DNA of 64,000 bases, taken from positions 1 to 64,000 of the forward strand of contig DAOWGM010000123.1 of NCBI GenBank assembly GCA_030637515.1. Direction: 5' to 3'. Source of the stretch: Bacteroidales bacterium (GTDB taxonomy: Bacteria; Bacteroidota; Bacteroidia; Bacteroidales; UBA12077). Every line of letters starts with the position of its first letter. The stretch's first letter is position 1. Under the pieces are notes generated by a model, which did not search any database, was not told the DNA's origin, and saw nothing but the letters and a program-made list of their open reading frames with translations. Shown one piece after another: positions 1-8,761 of this stretch. The position numbers were made by a program, and so were the translations under genes.

Positions 1-29
1 AACACAAATATTTACACTCAAACATTTTG

Positions 30-112
30 TGGGGAGAGCAGGATTCGAACCTACGAAGGCGTACGCCAGCAGAGTTACAGTCTGCCCCAGTTGGCCACTT
101 TGGTATCTCCCC
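30..112 (-). tRNA. tRNA-Tyr (GTA anticodon)
   Basis: Read leftward, the sequence folds as a class II tRNA with a long variable arm. The 7-bp acceptor stem GGGGAGA/TCTCCCC closes it, the T-loop reads GGTTCGAATCC, and the anticodon loop CTGTAAC gives GTA (plus-strand tac at 76-78). The 3' CCA is not encoded: the discriminator A at 30 is followed by CAAAA. It lies 25 nt downstream of tRNA-Thr in the same orientation, so the two are probably co-transcribed. Confidence 0.95.
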
Positions 113-137
113 CAAAAATCATTATTTCAATACACTG

Positions 138-211
138 AGCCGATAGGCGGATTCGAACCGTCGACCTGCTGATTACAAATCAGCTGCTCTGACCAACTGA
201 GCTACATCGGC
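138..211 (-). tRNA. tRNA-Thr (TGT anticodon)
   Basis: A 74-nt cloverleaf read leftward. Acceptor stem GCCGATG/TATCGGC (last pair G-T), D-arm GCTCAGTTGGTC, anticodon loop with TGT, T-arm with GGTTCGAATCC. The discriminator is T and CCA is not encoded. It follows hpf by 116 nt. In Bacteroidota a Thr/Tyr tRNA cluster commonly precedes tuf, so tuf is expected just left of the window; that part is inference. Confidence 0.95.
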
Positions 212-327
212 AATATAAAAGAACGCCGATTTTAGAAAATACTTTCCAAAATCGGTTCGCAAATGTATGAATATTTTATTTTAAACACAAAAAAATCAAT
301 GCTATTTTCATGTTTTTATAAAAAAAA

Positions 328-627
328 TTAAACACCTCTTTGTTTTTCTTTATGTTTTGTTATTTGTCGTTTAATTGCCTCAATTGAATTATCAACTGAT
401 TCTTCAAAACTTTTACTTTTTTTCTTTGCAAAAATATCACTTCCCGGAATATCCAGTCTAATTTCTGCAAGTTTGTTTTCGGTATCTTGATCTTTCTCTA
501 AACGCAAGAAAACTTCAACACCGATAATGTTATCATAAAATTGGATTAGTTTTTTCACCTTGCCATTAATAAAGTCAATAAGTCTTTTGTCTGCATCAAA
601 GTGAATTGAATGAATTTTAATGTCCAT
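328..627 (-). CDS. hpf: Ribosome hibernation promoting factor, short form (HPF/YfiA)
   Basis: A 99-residue protein of the ribosome-associated inhibitor A/HPF fold. Known members bind the small-subunit decoding channel and promote inactive 70S dimers in stationary phase. The length corresponds to the short HPF, covering only the N-terminal beta-alpha domain with a basic C-terminus (KRQITKHKEKQRGV); the dimerising domain of long HPF is absent. An unusually clear Shine-Dalgarno, GGAGGAG, lies about 6-8 nt before the ATG (plus-strand 630-638), which is rare in Bacteroidota and fixes the start. It begins 17 nt after the recombinase stop, so it is very likely in one operon with it. Confidence 0.9.
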   Translation of the reverse strand: MDIKIHSIHFDADKRLIDFINGKVKKLIQFYDNIIGVEVFLRLEKDQDTENKLAEIRLDIPGSDIFAKKKSKSFEESVDNSIEAIKRQITKHKEKQRGV

Positions 628-644
628 AGTAACTCCTCCGTTTT

Positions 645-1526
645 TTATGCTCTGGGGTGAGCTTGTTTATAAATAGTTTTTAATTTTTTAAATGTATTAT
701 GCGTATAGACCTGAGTTGCTGAAAGATTTGCATGTCCAAGTAGTTCTTTTATCGCATTTAAATCAGCTCCTCGATTTAATAAATGTGTTGCAAAAGTATG
801 TCGCAATATATGCGGACTCTTTTTTTCTATTGTAGTAACCAGTGATAAATATCTGTTCACTATTCTATATACAAATTTTTCATACAATTTATTTCCTTTA
901 TCGGTAACAAAAAAGTAATCGTGAGCCAAATTATTAAATTCCTGATCTCTGAACCGAATATATTTTTCTAATGGTTCAATAAAAGTTGAATTAAAAGGAA
1001 TAATTCTTTCTTTATTTCTTTTTCCTAATACTTTAACGGTATTATTATATAAATCTACACTATTATTTTTAAGATTTATTAATTCAGACAATCGCATTCC
1101 TGTATTATAAAACATCTCAATGATAGTTTTATTGCGAGTTCCTGAAAAATCATCTCCAAATGAATAATCATCAATTAAATTATTTATTTGTTTTTCTTCA
1201 ATAAAAAGCGGCAGTCTCTTGGATGCTTTTGGAGAACTAATTTTATCCATAGGGTTTGTGTTTACATACCCTTCTCTTAGCAAAAATTTAAAAAATGATT
1301 TTAATGTAGAAATTTTACGATTAACCGATACTGCGGATAAATCTTTTTCCATTAAACTAACAATCCATGCTCTTATTGTTTTATCATTAGCCTGATGAAT
1401 TTCAACTTCACCATAATCAATAATAAAATCAGTAAACTGGCATAAATCAACTTTATATGATTTAATTGTGTTTACTGAAAATCGCTTTTCGAATTGTAAA
1501 TATTTTAGAAAAAGGTCGTTATACAT
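645..1526 (-). CDS. xerC: Tyrosine recombinase XerC/XerD-like
   Basis: A 293-residue tyrosine recombinase of usual Xer length. The N-terminal SAM-like core-binding domain spans about residues 1-85 and the catalytic domain about 105-290. All catalytic residues are visible: R145 (GMRLSEL), K169, H239 and R242 (HILRHTFATHLL), H265 (LLGHANLSAT) and Y274 (VYTHN). Xer proteins resolve chromosome dimers at dif with FtsK. The gene sits between rpsU and hpf, a housekeeping position with no integrative element around it, so a cellular Xer role is more likely than a phage integrase. Whether it is the XerC or XerD partner cannot be told from the sequence alone. Confidence 0.85.
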   Translation of the reverse strand: MYNDLFLKYLQFEKRFSVNTIKSYKVDLCQFTDFIIDYGEVEIHQANDKTIRAWIVSLMEKDLSAVSVNRKISTLKSFFKFLLREGYVNTNPMDKISSPKASKRLPLFIEEKQINNLIDDYSFGDDFSGTRNKTIIEMFYNTGMRLSELINLKNNSVDLYNNTVKVLGKRNKERIIPFNSTFIEPLEKYIRFRDQEFNNLAHDYFFVTDKGNKLYEKFVYRIVNRYLSLVTTIEKKSPHILRHTFATHLLNRGADLNAIKELLGHANLSATQVYTHNTFKKLKTIYKQAHPRA

Positions 1527-1596
1527 ATAGGGTTAATTAAAATTAAAAAAGTAATTCAGACACCAAAATGGATGCATTATACTTCCCCTATGTATT

Positions 1597-1788
1597 CTAC
1601 TCTTCTTTTAGCTGAATTTGTTGCACGTAAATAGCCTTTTTCCTTAGTTCTCTATTTTTAATAGAGGGTTTGGTATATGCCTGTCTTTCTCTTAATTCCT
1701 TAACAACACCAGTCTTTTCAAATTTTCTTTTGAACTTCTTTAAAGCTCTCTCGATATTCTCACCTTCTTTTAATGGTACTACTATCAT
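1597..1788 (-). CDS. rpsU: Small ribosomal subunit protein bS21
   Basis: A 63-residue basic protein with the S21 signature: MIVVPLKEGENIERALKKFK at the start and a lysine/arginine-rich C-terminal half (KNRELRKKAIYVQQ). Bacterial S21 is typically 55-70 residues and binds near the 3' end of 16S rRNA. It is first in a leftward cluster with the Xer recombinase and hpf, behind a consensus promoter at 1818-1851. Some Bacteroidota hide the anti-SD within S21-containing ribosomes, which fits the scarcity of Shine-Dalgarno sequences in this window; that link is family knowledge. Confidence 0.95.
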   Translation of the reverse strand: MIVVPLKEGENIERALKKFKRKFEKTGVVKELRERQAYTKPSIKNRELRKKAIYVQQIQLKEE

Positions 1789-1817
1789 AATTAGATTTGT
1801 TTTTTTTAATTGAGCCG

Positions 1818-1851
1818 CAAAAATATTAATTTAAAATGCACTTTTCAAAAA
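1818..1851 (-). promoter_or_regulatory. Bacteroidota-type promoter of rpsU operon
   Basis: Read leftward: TTTTTG (1846-1851), 20 nt, then TATTTTTG (1818-1825), a perfect match to the -7 consensus TAnnTTTG with -33 TTTG at normal spacing. It lies 30 nt before the rpsU ATG. Confidence 0.7.
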
Positions 1852-2000
1852 TTATTTACTAAAAAAAAATAAAAAAATAATTCTTGACGATAATTAGTTA
1901 TTATTTACACTACTACAATGCTGCCAATCAGCGAGATAAAGCAATAGCATCATAATAAATAAATATACACTTTTTTTATGCAATTGTCAATACATAATTA

Positions 2001-2915
2001 CTAATTAAGTCTCAAATACGGTTTTATTTTGATAAACGATTCTTTATTTAAAAGGTTATTTTCATGAATTTGTTCAAATTCTGTAAACTCCCCAATGATT
2101 TCTTTATATTTTAAAATAGCCTCTGTTTCATATTTATTAATGTATGGATGTTTTATTAATAACTTGAAATTAGCTTTATTTAAATCAATTTTTGAAATCA
2201 GGGATGTATCTATATTAATTCGTTGAGAGATCGAAAGATATTTTACCGTATCTAGTCCATACACCTCCAGCAACTGATTCTTTGAATAATAACCACCAAG
2301 CAAATCACGATATTTTATGATACGATTCGCATACACTTCGCCAATACCTTTAATGCTGATAAGCTGTTCCTTGGTTGCCGAATTGAGTTCAATTAGCAAC
2401 ATGATTTCAATGCCTGTTTCACCCTCCTCTTTAAACTCAGTAAGTTTATCCTTATTTTCTATTTTAATATATGGCTCCAGTGCCTTAAATTGAATATCTT
2501 CTATACCATATATCTTTAAGAGGTCTTTCTTTTTATAAAAAGTGCCTCCTTTTTTCCTATAGTTTATTAATGTTGTAATTTGTTTTTCAGATAGTCCTAA
2601 TTTAATAAGATCATTAGAGGAAACATTATTAGGATTAAAATAAAATAATTCTTCAGGAATCTCCCAGCCTGATTTAGAGAACTTATTACTTTCTTTTGCA
2701 TTTGGCTTATTATCTTTTTTTGGAATTAATCCTTTCTCAAATGAATCAATTTCTGCCTGAAACTCACTATCAAATATCACTGTTTCACCAACAGATTGAT
2801 TACTCTGATATATTTTTATCAGAATTAAAATAAATAAAATAATAAGGAGCACAATTAGTCCGTTGCGCTCCTTTCTAGTATATGTAAAATATTCCCTGAA
2901 TCGTTTTTTTATCAT
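2001..2915 (-). CDS. ComEA-like membrane-anchored helix-hairpin-helix protein
   Basis: A 304-residue protein with one N-terminal membrane segment (about residues 18-36, LIVLLIILFILILI) followed by three helix-hairpin-helix units, roughly 85-150, 172-234 and 240-302. The middle unit contains the canonical LNSATKEQLISIKGIGEVYA. HhH domains bind DNA non-specifically. Single-TM HhH proteins are ComEA-like and serve in periplasmic capture of incoming DNA, and a ComEC homologue is present at 21422-23497. The three-unit layout is the usual Bacteroidota form, longer than the single-HhH ComEA of Gram-positives. The role in uptake is inferred and there is no competence gene next to it. Confidence 0.75.
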   Translation of the reverse strand: MIKKRFREYFTYTRKERNGLIVLLIILFILILIKIYQSNQSVGETVIFDSEFQAEIDSFEKGLIPKKDNKPNAKESNKFSKSGWEIPEELFYFNPNNVSSNDLIKLGLSEKQITTLINYRKKGGTFYKKKDLLKIYGIEDIQFKALEPYIKIENKDKLTEFKEEGETGIEIMLLIELNSATKEQLISIKGIGEVYANRIIKYRDLLGGYYSKNQLLEVYGLDTVKYLSISQRINIDTSLISKIDLNKANFKLLIKHPYINKYETEAILKYKEIIGEFTEFEQIHENNLLNKESFIKIKPYLRLN

Positions 2916-2927
2916 AAATTAAATTTA

Positions 2928-4283
2928 CTAAAATTTTATTATTCCGATACTATTTAAGAAGACTAATGCAATAGCAATAGGTGCAATATATTTAATAATA
3001 AACATAAAAAGACCAAAAAACTTCATTTTCAAAGCTCCCTCATTAGATAGCTCATCAGCAATAACTTTCTTACCTAAAAACCATCCTAGGAATATAACAA
3101 TAAAAAACGCTCCTACAGGCAAGAAAATATTCGCTGTCACATAATCAAATGCATCAAATATTGTTTGTCCGAAGATTTTAAAATCTTTCAATTCACTGTA
3201 TGACAAGGTGCATAACACGCCTAACAAACTAATAGAAATAGCTCCTATGATAGTTGCTTTTCTCCTCGAAATCCTTAGCTCTTCAACAAAATAGGCTACT
3301 ACCACTTCAAGTAATGATACTGTAGACGTTAATGCTGCAACTGCTAATAAGATGAAAAAGACTATCGAAAAATAATACCCACCTGGCATCTTCATGAATA
3401 ATTCGGGAAGAACTTGAAAGACTAGACCCGGACCTGCTTGTGGATCCATTCCTAATGCAAAAACAGCAGGAAAAATCATTACTCCTGCAAGAATTGCAAT
3501 TAAAGTATCTGCAATAGAAACCTGAATAGCTGTAACAGGCAAATTATTATCTTTTCGGATGTATGAGCCATAGGTAATTAAAGCTCCCATTCCAATACTT
3601 AAAGAAAATGCTGCCTGACCTAAAGCTTCAAGAACTACGTTCCATGTTATTTTTGAAAAATCAGGTTTAAATAAGAATTCTAATCCTTTTGCAGCACCTG
3701 GCAATGTAACTGCTCTTATGCACATAACAACAATTAATATAAATAATAATGGCATTAATATTTTAGTATATTTTTCAATACCATCTTTTACTCCAGCTAA
3801 AACAATCCATGCTGTTAAGCCCATGAAAGTAATTTGCCAAAAAATTGGACGAAATGTTGATGATTTGAAACTTTCAAAAACCACTGTTGTATTTTGATTT
3901 TCAAATCCATTTGAAAAAGCTTTAACAATATATTCAAGAGTCCAACCTGCAATTGTGCTATAGAATGCTAAAATAAGAAATGCAGCAACTAAACCCATTA
4001 CACCAACCAAAAACCAAGGCTTGCCCGGAGCAAGTTTCTTAAAGGCCCCGAAGGTATTCAATTTTGCACGCCGACCAATAGTAAATTCTGAAAGCATAAC
4101 AGGGACGCCAATTATAAAAATAAAACCAAGATAAATTAGCACAAAAGCTCCACCTCCACTTTCTCCGGCAACATAAGGAAATCTCCATATATTACCCAAT
4201 CCCACTGCTGAACCTGCTGTTGCTGCTATTACTCCAAATTTACTTCCGAAACTATCTCTGTTTGAGAAATCGACATTTGCCAT
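2928..4283 (-). CDS. Sodium-dependent transporter, SNF/NSS family
   Basis: A 451-residue polytopic membrane protein. The N-terminus has the NSS signature AATAGSAVGLGNIWRFPYVA with the unwound-TM1 glycines that line the Na+ and substrate sites in LeuT. About 11-12 hydrophobic segments follow, as in bacterial NSS proteins. These import amino acids or related compounds with Na+; the substrate cannot be read from the sequence. The gene ends 12 nt before the ComEA-like gene, so the two may share a transcript. It is separated from fba by the fba terminator at 4362-4393. Confidence 0.88.
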   Translation of the reverse strand: MANVDFSNRDSFGSKFGVIAATAGSAVGLGNIWRFPYVAGESGGGAFVLIYLGFIFIIGVPVMLSEFTIGRRAKLNTFGAFKKLAPGKPWFLVGVMGLVAAFLILAFYSTIAGWTLEYIVKAFSNGFENQNTTVVFESFKSSTFRPIFWQITFMGLTAWIVLAGVKDGIEKYTKILMPLLFILIVVMCIRAVTLPGAAKGLEFLFKPDFSKITWNVVLEALGQAAFSLSIGMGALITYGSYIRKDNNLPVTAIQVSIADTLIAILAGVMIFPAVFALGMDPQAGPGLVFQVLPELFMKMPGGYYFSIVFFILLAVAALTSTVSLLEVVVAYFVEELRISRRKATIIGAISISLLGVLCTLSYSELKDFKIFGQTIFDAFDYVTANIFLPVGAFFIVIFLGWFLGKKVIADELSNEGALKMKFFGLFMFIIKYIAPIAIALVFLNSIGIIKF

Positions 4284-4361
4284 ACACTATTTTATAATTA
4301 TTTTTTAGAATTAACAATTTTACAAAATTAGACTTGATTTGCAAAATATAGTTTAGTTATA

Positions 4362-4393
4362 AATAAAAACCGTCTCAATAGTTACTAAGACGG
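4362..4393 (-). terminator. Intrinsic terminator of fba
   Basis: Inverted repeat CCGTCT (4370-4375)/AGACGG (4388-4393). Read leftward, the hairpin is followed by TTTTTATTT and lies 27 nt after the fba stop. Confidence 0.75.
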
Positions 4394-4420
4394 CTTAAAA
4401 ATACGATTGTGAAATATTTC

Positions 4421-5488
4421 TTAATTTCTATTCTCGGCATTAAGATCTTTAAATGCTTCAAATAATCTTTTTATAAAATTCTTTTCAGCTTCACGCAACC
4501 AAACTCTTGGATCGTAGAATTTTTTATTAGGTCCATCAGGGTCTTTTGGGTTTCCTATTTGACTTTGAAGAAATCCTTGTTTTTCATTATAATAATCCAA
4601 AATACCTTTCCATGAAGCCCATTGCATATCAGTGTCGATATTCATTTTTATTGCTCCATAACTTATTGCTTCAGCAATTTTCTCCTTTTCTGAACCTGAT
4701 CCCCCATGAAAAACAAAGTTCACTGGTTTTTCTTTTGTTCCAAACTTCTTTTGTATCAGTTCTTGTGAATTTTTCAATATAATTGGGCTTAATACAACAT
4801 TACCAGGTTTATAAACACCATGAACATTACCAAATGAGGCTGCAACAGTAAAATTAGGACTTATTTTCATTAAGTTTTCATATGCATATGCTACTTCCTC
4901 AGGTTGAGTATATAGTTTCGATGTATCAATATTAGTATTATCAACCCCATCTTCTTCACCTCCAGTAACACCTAATTCAATTTCTAAGGTCATTCCTAAT
5001 TCATTAATTTTTTTCAATACAGATGCCGAAATATCTATATTTTCTTCTAAGGTTTCTTCACTTAAATCTAACATGTGTGAGCTAAAGAGAGGTTGTTTGT
5101 TTTTTTCATAAAACTCAACACCAGCTTCAATTAATCCGTCTACCCAAGGGATAAGTTTCTTGGCACAATGGTCGGTATGAAGAACAACAGGAACATCATA
5201 GTATTTTGCTAAATTATGTACGTGTTGGGCACCAGATATGGCTCCGGCAATACTAGCTACCTGATTCTCATTTGACAAACCCTTCCCTGCAACAAAAGCA
5301 GCTCCGCTATTTGAAAATTGTATGATGACGGGTGAATTAACATCACGTGCTGTTTCTAAAACCGCATTTATAGAATTCGTGCCAATAACATTAACTGCTG
5401 GAAGTGCAAATTGCTTTTCTTTAGCGTATTCAAAAAGATGCGAAACTTCTTCTCCGAATAATACTCCTGACCTAAATTTCTTTGACAT
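4421..5488 (-). CDS. fbaA: Class II fructose-bisphosphate aldolase
   Basis: Cleaves fructose 1,6-bisphosphate to DHAP and glyceraldehyde 3-phosphate in glycolysis, and reverses this in gluconeogenesis. The 355-residue length matches the long E. coli-type (class IIA) enzymes. Visible motifs are VVLHTDHCAKK, which carries zinc-binding His and catalytic Asp, ELGVTGGEEDG, and the phosphate-binding FVFHGGSGS. The gene is monocistronic: it has its own terminator and a TAAATTTG -7 element 33 nt upstream. With gapA (43294-44298), talC and rpe it forms the central sugar-phosphate set scattered through the window. Confidence 0.95.
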   Translation of the reverse strand: MSKKFRSGVLFGEEVSHLFEYAKEKQFALPAVNVIGTNSINAVLETARDVNSPVIIQFSNSGAAFVAGKGLSNENQVASIAGAISGAQHVHNLAKYYDVPVVLHTDHCAKKLIPWVDGLIEAGVEFYEKNKQPLFSSHMLDLSEETLEENIDISASVLKKINELGMTLEIELGVTGGEEDGVDNTNIDTSKLYTQPEEVAYAYENLMKISPNFTVAASFGNVHGVYKPGNVVLSPIILKNSQELIQKKFGTKEKPVNFVFHGGSGSEKEKIAEAISYGAIKMNIDTDMQWASWKGILDYYNEKQGFLQSQIGNPKDPDGPNKKFYDPRVWLREAEKNFIKRLFEAFKDLNAENRN

Positions 5489-5520
5489 AATATTTTATTT
5501 AATATTTGTAAGAACTCATA

Positions 5521-5528
5521 CAAATTTA
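5521..5528 (-). promoter_or_regulatory. -7 element upstream of fba
   Basis: TAAATTTG (leftward) matches TAnnTTTG exactly, 32 nt from the start codon. No clear TTTG is seen at the -33 distance, so only half of the promoter is supported. Confidence 0.45.
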
Positions 5529-5575
5529 GTAAATAAATTAATTGTATTTAATAATTAAGAAAGAAATATATCGTA

Positions 5576-7930
5576 TCAGAAAGGATATCCTATACCCAAA
5601 TTGATAGTAAAATCATCCTGCCAGGTAAGACCTCTATTACCAAACACCCATCGTTCATTTTGCTCAAATGAAGGATCCCGAAGCTTTACTCCAAGATCAA
5701 GCCGGAAAATGAAAAAAGAGAAATCGAAACGTGTTCCAAATCCTGAACCTACAGCAAATTCTTTATAAAATTCGTCTTTCCTGAATAGTCCTCCTTCAAA
5801 TTCGTCTGAATTAAGATTCCAAATATTACCTGCATCAATAAAAAGAGCCCCTTCTAATAACCAAAACATTTTAAACCTATATTCAAAGTTCGCTTCTAAT
5901 TTTATATCACCAGTCTGATTAGGGAATCGTGTTTTTGATCCACCCGAATATGACCCGGGACCAAGATTCCTAACATTCCATGCTCTGATACTGTTTGCCC
6001 CACCAGAAAAATACATCTTTTCGAAAGGCAATGATGATGAATTACCATAAGGAACTCCCAAGCCTCCAAAAAGTCTTAAAACAACACTATTAGATTTATC
6101 AACTACGTTGTAATATCTGAAATCAAGATCAGTTTTTGCATATTGTGAGAAAGGAATCCCAAATACAAGATAATTGCCTTCATCATTTTTTGAAGCATTA
6201 GTTAACTCACTTACACCTGAAAGAATGTTTCCAGAAATTTCTGCATTTAATCTAAAAAAATAAAAGTCCCTGTTCTTTTTAATATCCTGATTATTAAAAA
6301 TTAGTCCGTAATTAATTACAGAGACAAGATGATTATCGTAACTGCTTTTTAAATATGTTGAATCAATATAATCTTTAAATTCAGGAGAAGCATATGGAAG
6401 GTTTACAGCGTTTATTTCGAGTAATTTAAAAGAATGCTTTAAAAATCGATTACCATCCCAAATATAACCATATGACATATTTGCAACCGATCTTTGGTAT
6501 TCTAAACGATCTTGATAATTATACCCTATAGAAATCTGAGTTTTAGGGCTGTATTTTTTACTAAATCTTTCTCCTTTAAAAATGGGTAACATAAACTTTG
6601 GAATAGAAACTGTAATATTTCCTCCAAGTTCAATAGCATTATTAATACGATTAAAATCAAGTATAGTAGTATCCAGTGCTTCAATAGCTCCATTAATTCT
6701 AAAATCTGTTATTTCAGCACCACCAAATAAACTCCTGTGCTGGTACAACAGATTTCCCCCAATACCAATGTTGCCACCCGAGTTAGTTCCCTGTAACTCA
6801 ACCGTATATGATTGAAGGTAAAATTTCGTTAACTGAACCTTGCAATCTATATACCCTAAATTAAGGCTATCATTTGCAAGAGAATCAACTTCATCAAACT
6901 GTATATTTATTAATTTAAAAAGCCTTAAAGAGTTAAGATGTTTATATGTTTTGTCTGTATTGTAAAGTGAATAATATTCACCCTTTTGCATAAAATTAGA
7001 TTGAAGAATAACTCTATTATTGATATTATCTATTCCCTTTGAAATAAATCGAATACTATCAATATAATTTGTATCAAGATCGCTATAATAATTCTCACGT
7101 TGTACAAGCGCTTCTTTCTGATCAAAATTTGTAAAAAAGCTAACTTCGTTTAATATAAATTTCTTATGGTTTGTTGTAATAACATTATTATTAGATCCTT
7201 TTTTCTGAAACTTTTTTATAACCATTCTAAGTTCTACATCTTTTTTGCGTGTGGAACTATCGGCTTGAAATTGTATAAATTCTTTACTAAAATTATAATA
7301 TCCTTTATTTTTCAAGAATATTTCGATTCGTTTTCTTTCACTTTCGAGAAGATCAAGATCAAAATTATCTCCTATTCCTATTAAGGTATTAACTGTATCT
7401 GGAAGAATAACCGGAACTAAGGCTGAATCTAAACATGTATATAAAACTTTTCTAATTGTATATGGTTCATTAACATATACTCGATAAAGAACTCGCGCTC
7501 GCTTTCTTTTAAATTGAACCAAATCTTCAACTACAGAATTATAATAACCTTTATTATTAAGATAAGTTTTTAAATGATCAGCCGATTTTTCTTTTACATA
7601 ACTATCATAAATAACTGGTTTTTCTCCAATAGTTTGCAACCAATTATTTAAGCCCTTTTCTTTAGTATTCTTTTTTGATGATAAATTATAAAGCCATAAA
7701 TGAAATCTTAATCCGAGAATTCTTTTGTTAGGTTTTTGTCTAATATAATCCCTGAGCACTTCATTTTTCACATTCCCATCTTTCACTTTAACTCTATATC
7801 TGTCAAGTAAGTATTCGTCATCAGACACATGTTTAACCGGACTACAAGAAGAGATAACTATAATTAAATAAATTACAAGTAATGATAATAGATGTAGCTT
7901 TGATTTATGTAGTAATCCGGATAATTTCAA
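5576..7930 (-). CDS. TamA/BamA-like Omp85 outer-membrane lipoprotein
   Basis: About 784 residues with the proposed start. An N-terminal lipoprotein signal (hydrophobic LLSLLVIYLIIVISSC, lipobox SSC) is followed by POTRA-like repeats (KGYYNSVVEDL and KNKGYYNFSKEF mark two of them) and a C-terminal Omp85 barrel (GGANSIRAWNVRNLGPGSY, the lid-loop motif region, ending in the barrel strand GIGYPF). Bacteroidota TamL-type proteins are Omp85 lipoproteins of this plan acting in outer-membrane assembly. I place the start at a TTG (7928-7930), because an in-frame ATG at 8024-8026 would overlap the divergent methylase start and put 32 extra residues before the signal. The divergent promoter region is only about 58 nt. 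Confidence 0.78.
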   Translation of the reverse strand: MKLSGLLHKSKLHLLSLLVIYLIIVISSCSPVKHVSDDEYLLDRYRVKVKDGNVKNEVLRDYIRQKPNKRILGLRFHLWLYNLSSKKNTKEKGLNNWLQTIGEKPVIYDSYVKEKSADHLKTYLNNKGYYNSVVEDLVQFKRKRARVLYRVYVNEPYTIRKVLYTCLDSALVPVILPDTVNTLIGIGDNFDLDLLESERKRIEIFLKNKGYYNFSKEFIQFQADSSTRKKDVELRMVIKKFQKKGSNNNVITTNHKKFILNEVSFFTNFDQKEALVQRENYYSDLDTNYIDSIRFISKGIDNINNRVILQSNFMQKGEYYSLYNTDKTYKHLNSLRLFKLINIQFDEVDSLANDSLNLGYIDCKVQLTKFYLQSYTVELQGTNSGGNIGIGGNLLYQHRSLFGGAEITDFRINGAIEALDTTILDFNRINNAIELGGNITVSIPKFMLPIFKGERFSKKYSPKTQISIGYNYQDRLEYQRSVANMSYGYIWDGNRFLKHSFKLLEINAVNLPYASPEFKDYIDSTYLKSSYDNHLVSVINYGLIFNNQDIKKNRDFYFFRLNAEISGNILSGVSELTNASKNDEGNYLVFGIPFSQYAKTDLDFRYYNVVDKSNSVVLRLFGGLGVPYGNSSSLPFEKMYFSGGANSIRAWNVRNLGPGSYSGGSKTRFPNQTGDIKLEANFEYRFKMFWLLEGALFIDAGNIWNLNSDEFEGGLFRKDEFYKEFAVGSGFGTRFDFSFFIFRLDLGVKLRDPSFEQNERWVFGNRGLTWQDDFTINLGIGYPF

Positions 7931-7988
7931 CTCTTTATTTATATATTTACATTCAATAAATAAATTTTTATTGAACAAATTTGATACT

Positions 7989-8756
7989 ATGCTCAGCAAA
8001 AATAAAATTAAATTCATTAATTCCATTAAAAAAAAGAAATACAGGGAACTTTCTCAATCTTTTTTTGCCGAAGGTGAAAAACTTGTTGATGAATTACTTC
8101 TTTCTAAAATTCAAATTACTGATATTTTATCAACTTCAGATTGGTTAGATAAAAACAAACACATGCTATCATCTGATATTGAAATTACAGAAATAACAGA
8201 TGCTGAACTAAAAAAGATAAGTTCATTATCTACACCAAATAAGGTATTTGCAATTGCTAAGCAACCAGAACTAAGATACGAAAAGAATGAAATACAAAAT
8301 GATTTAAGTTTAATTCTTGATAACATTAATGATCCTGGAAATCTCGGAACTATAATTCGAATAGCTGATTGGTTTGGAATTAAGAATATTTTTTGTTCAA
8401 ACGAGAGTGTTGATACATACAATCCTAAAGTAGTTCAAGCCTCGATGGGTGCATTATACAGAGTAAAAGTACATTATGTTGATCTGGAAACGTTTTTACC
8501 ACAGTTCTCACTATCTGAGAACTTCAAAATATTTGGGACATTTCTGGAAGGAGAAAATATTTATAACGAAAAGCTATGCAGTAATGGGTTTATAATTATG
8601 GGAAGTGAATCACATGGCATATCTGAATATCTAAAACCTCATATTATTAAAAAGCTTTTTATTCCAAACTTTCCTGGTGATATTAAAACTTCAGAATCAC
8701 TTAACATTTCAGTTGCTACAGCTATTATTTGTTCGGAATTCAGAAGAAGAACTTAA
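7989..8756 (+). CDS. TrmH/SpoU-family RNA 2'-O-methyltransferase
   Basis: A 255-residue SPOUT methyltransferase. An N-terminal substrate-binding domain (about 1-90) precedes the knotted AdoMet domain with all three SpoU motifs: LDNINDPGNLGTIIRIADW, FIIMGSESHGIS and IPNFPGDIKTSESLNISVA. The family methylates 2'-OH of specific rRNA or tRNA nucleotides; the target (for example 23S G2251 as in RlmB, or a tRNA) cannot be assigned. I chose the ATG at 7989; an in-frame TTG at 7971 would extend it by six residues and crowd the divergent gene. It converges with porT, leaving 5 nt between stop codons. Confidence 0.88.
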   Translation: MLSKNKIKFINSIKKKKYRELSQSFFAEGEKLVDELLLSKIQITDILSTSDWLDKNKHMLSSDIEITEITDAELKKISSLSTPNKVFAIAKQPELRYEKNEIQNDLSLILDNINDPGNLGTIIRIADWFGIKNIFCSNESVDTYNPKVVQASMGALYRVKVHYVDLETFLPQFSLSENFKIFGTFLEGENIYNEKLCSNGFIIMGSESHGISEYLKPHIIKKLFIPNFPGDIKTSESLNISVATAIICSEFRRRT

Positions 8757-8761
8757 GATAT

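Noticed and set aside
645-1526. Phage or element integrase with tRNA attachment site
   Set aside because: Although tRNAs are close by, the gene sits in a housekeeping operon, with no cargo, excisionase or direct repeats of a tRNA end.
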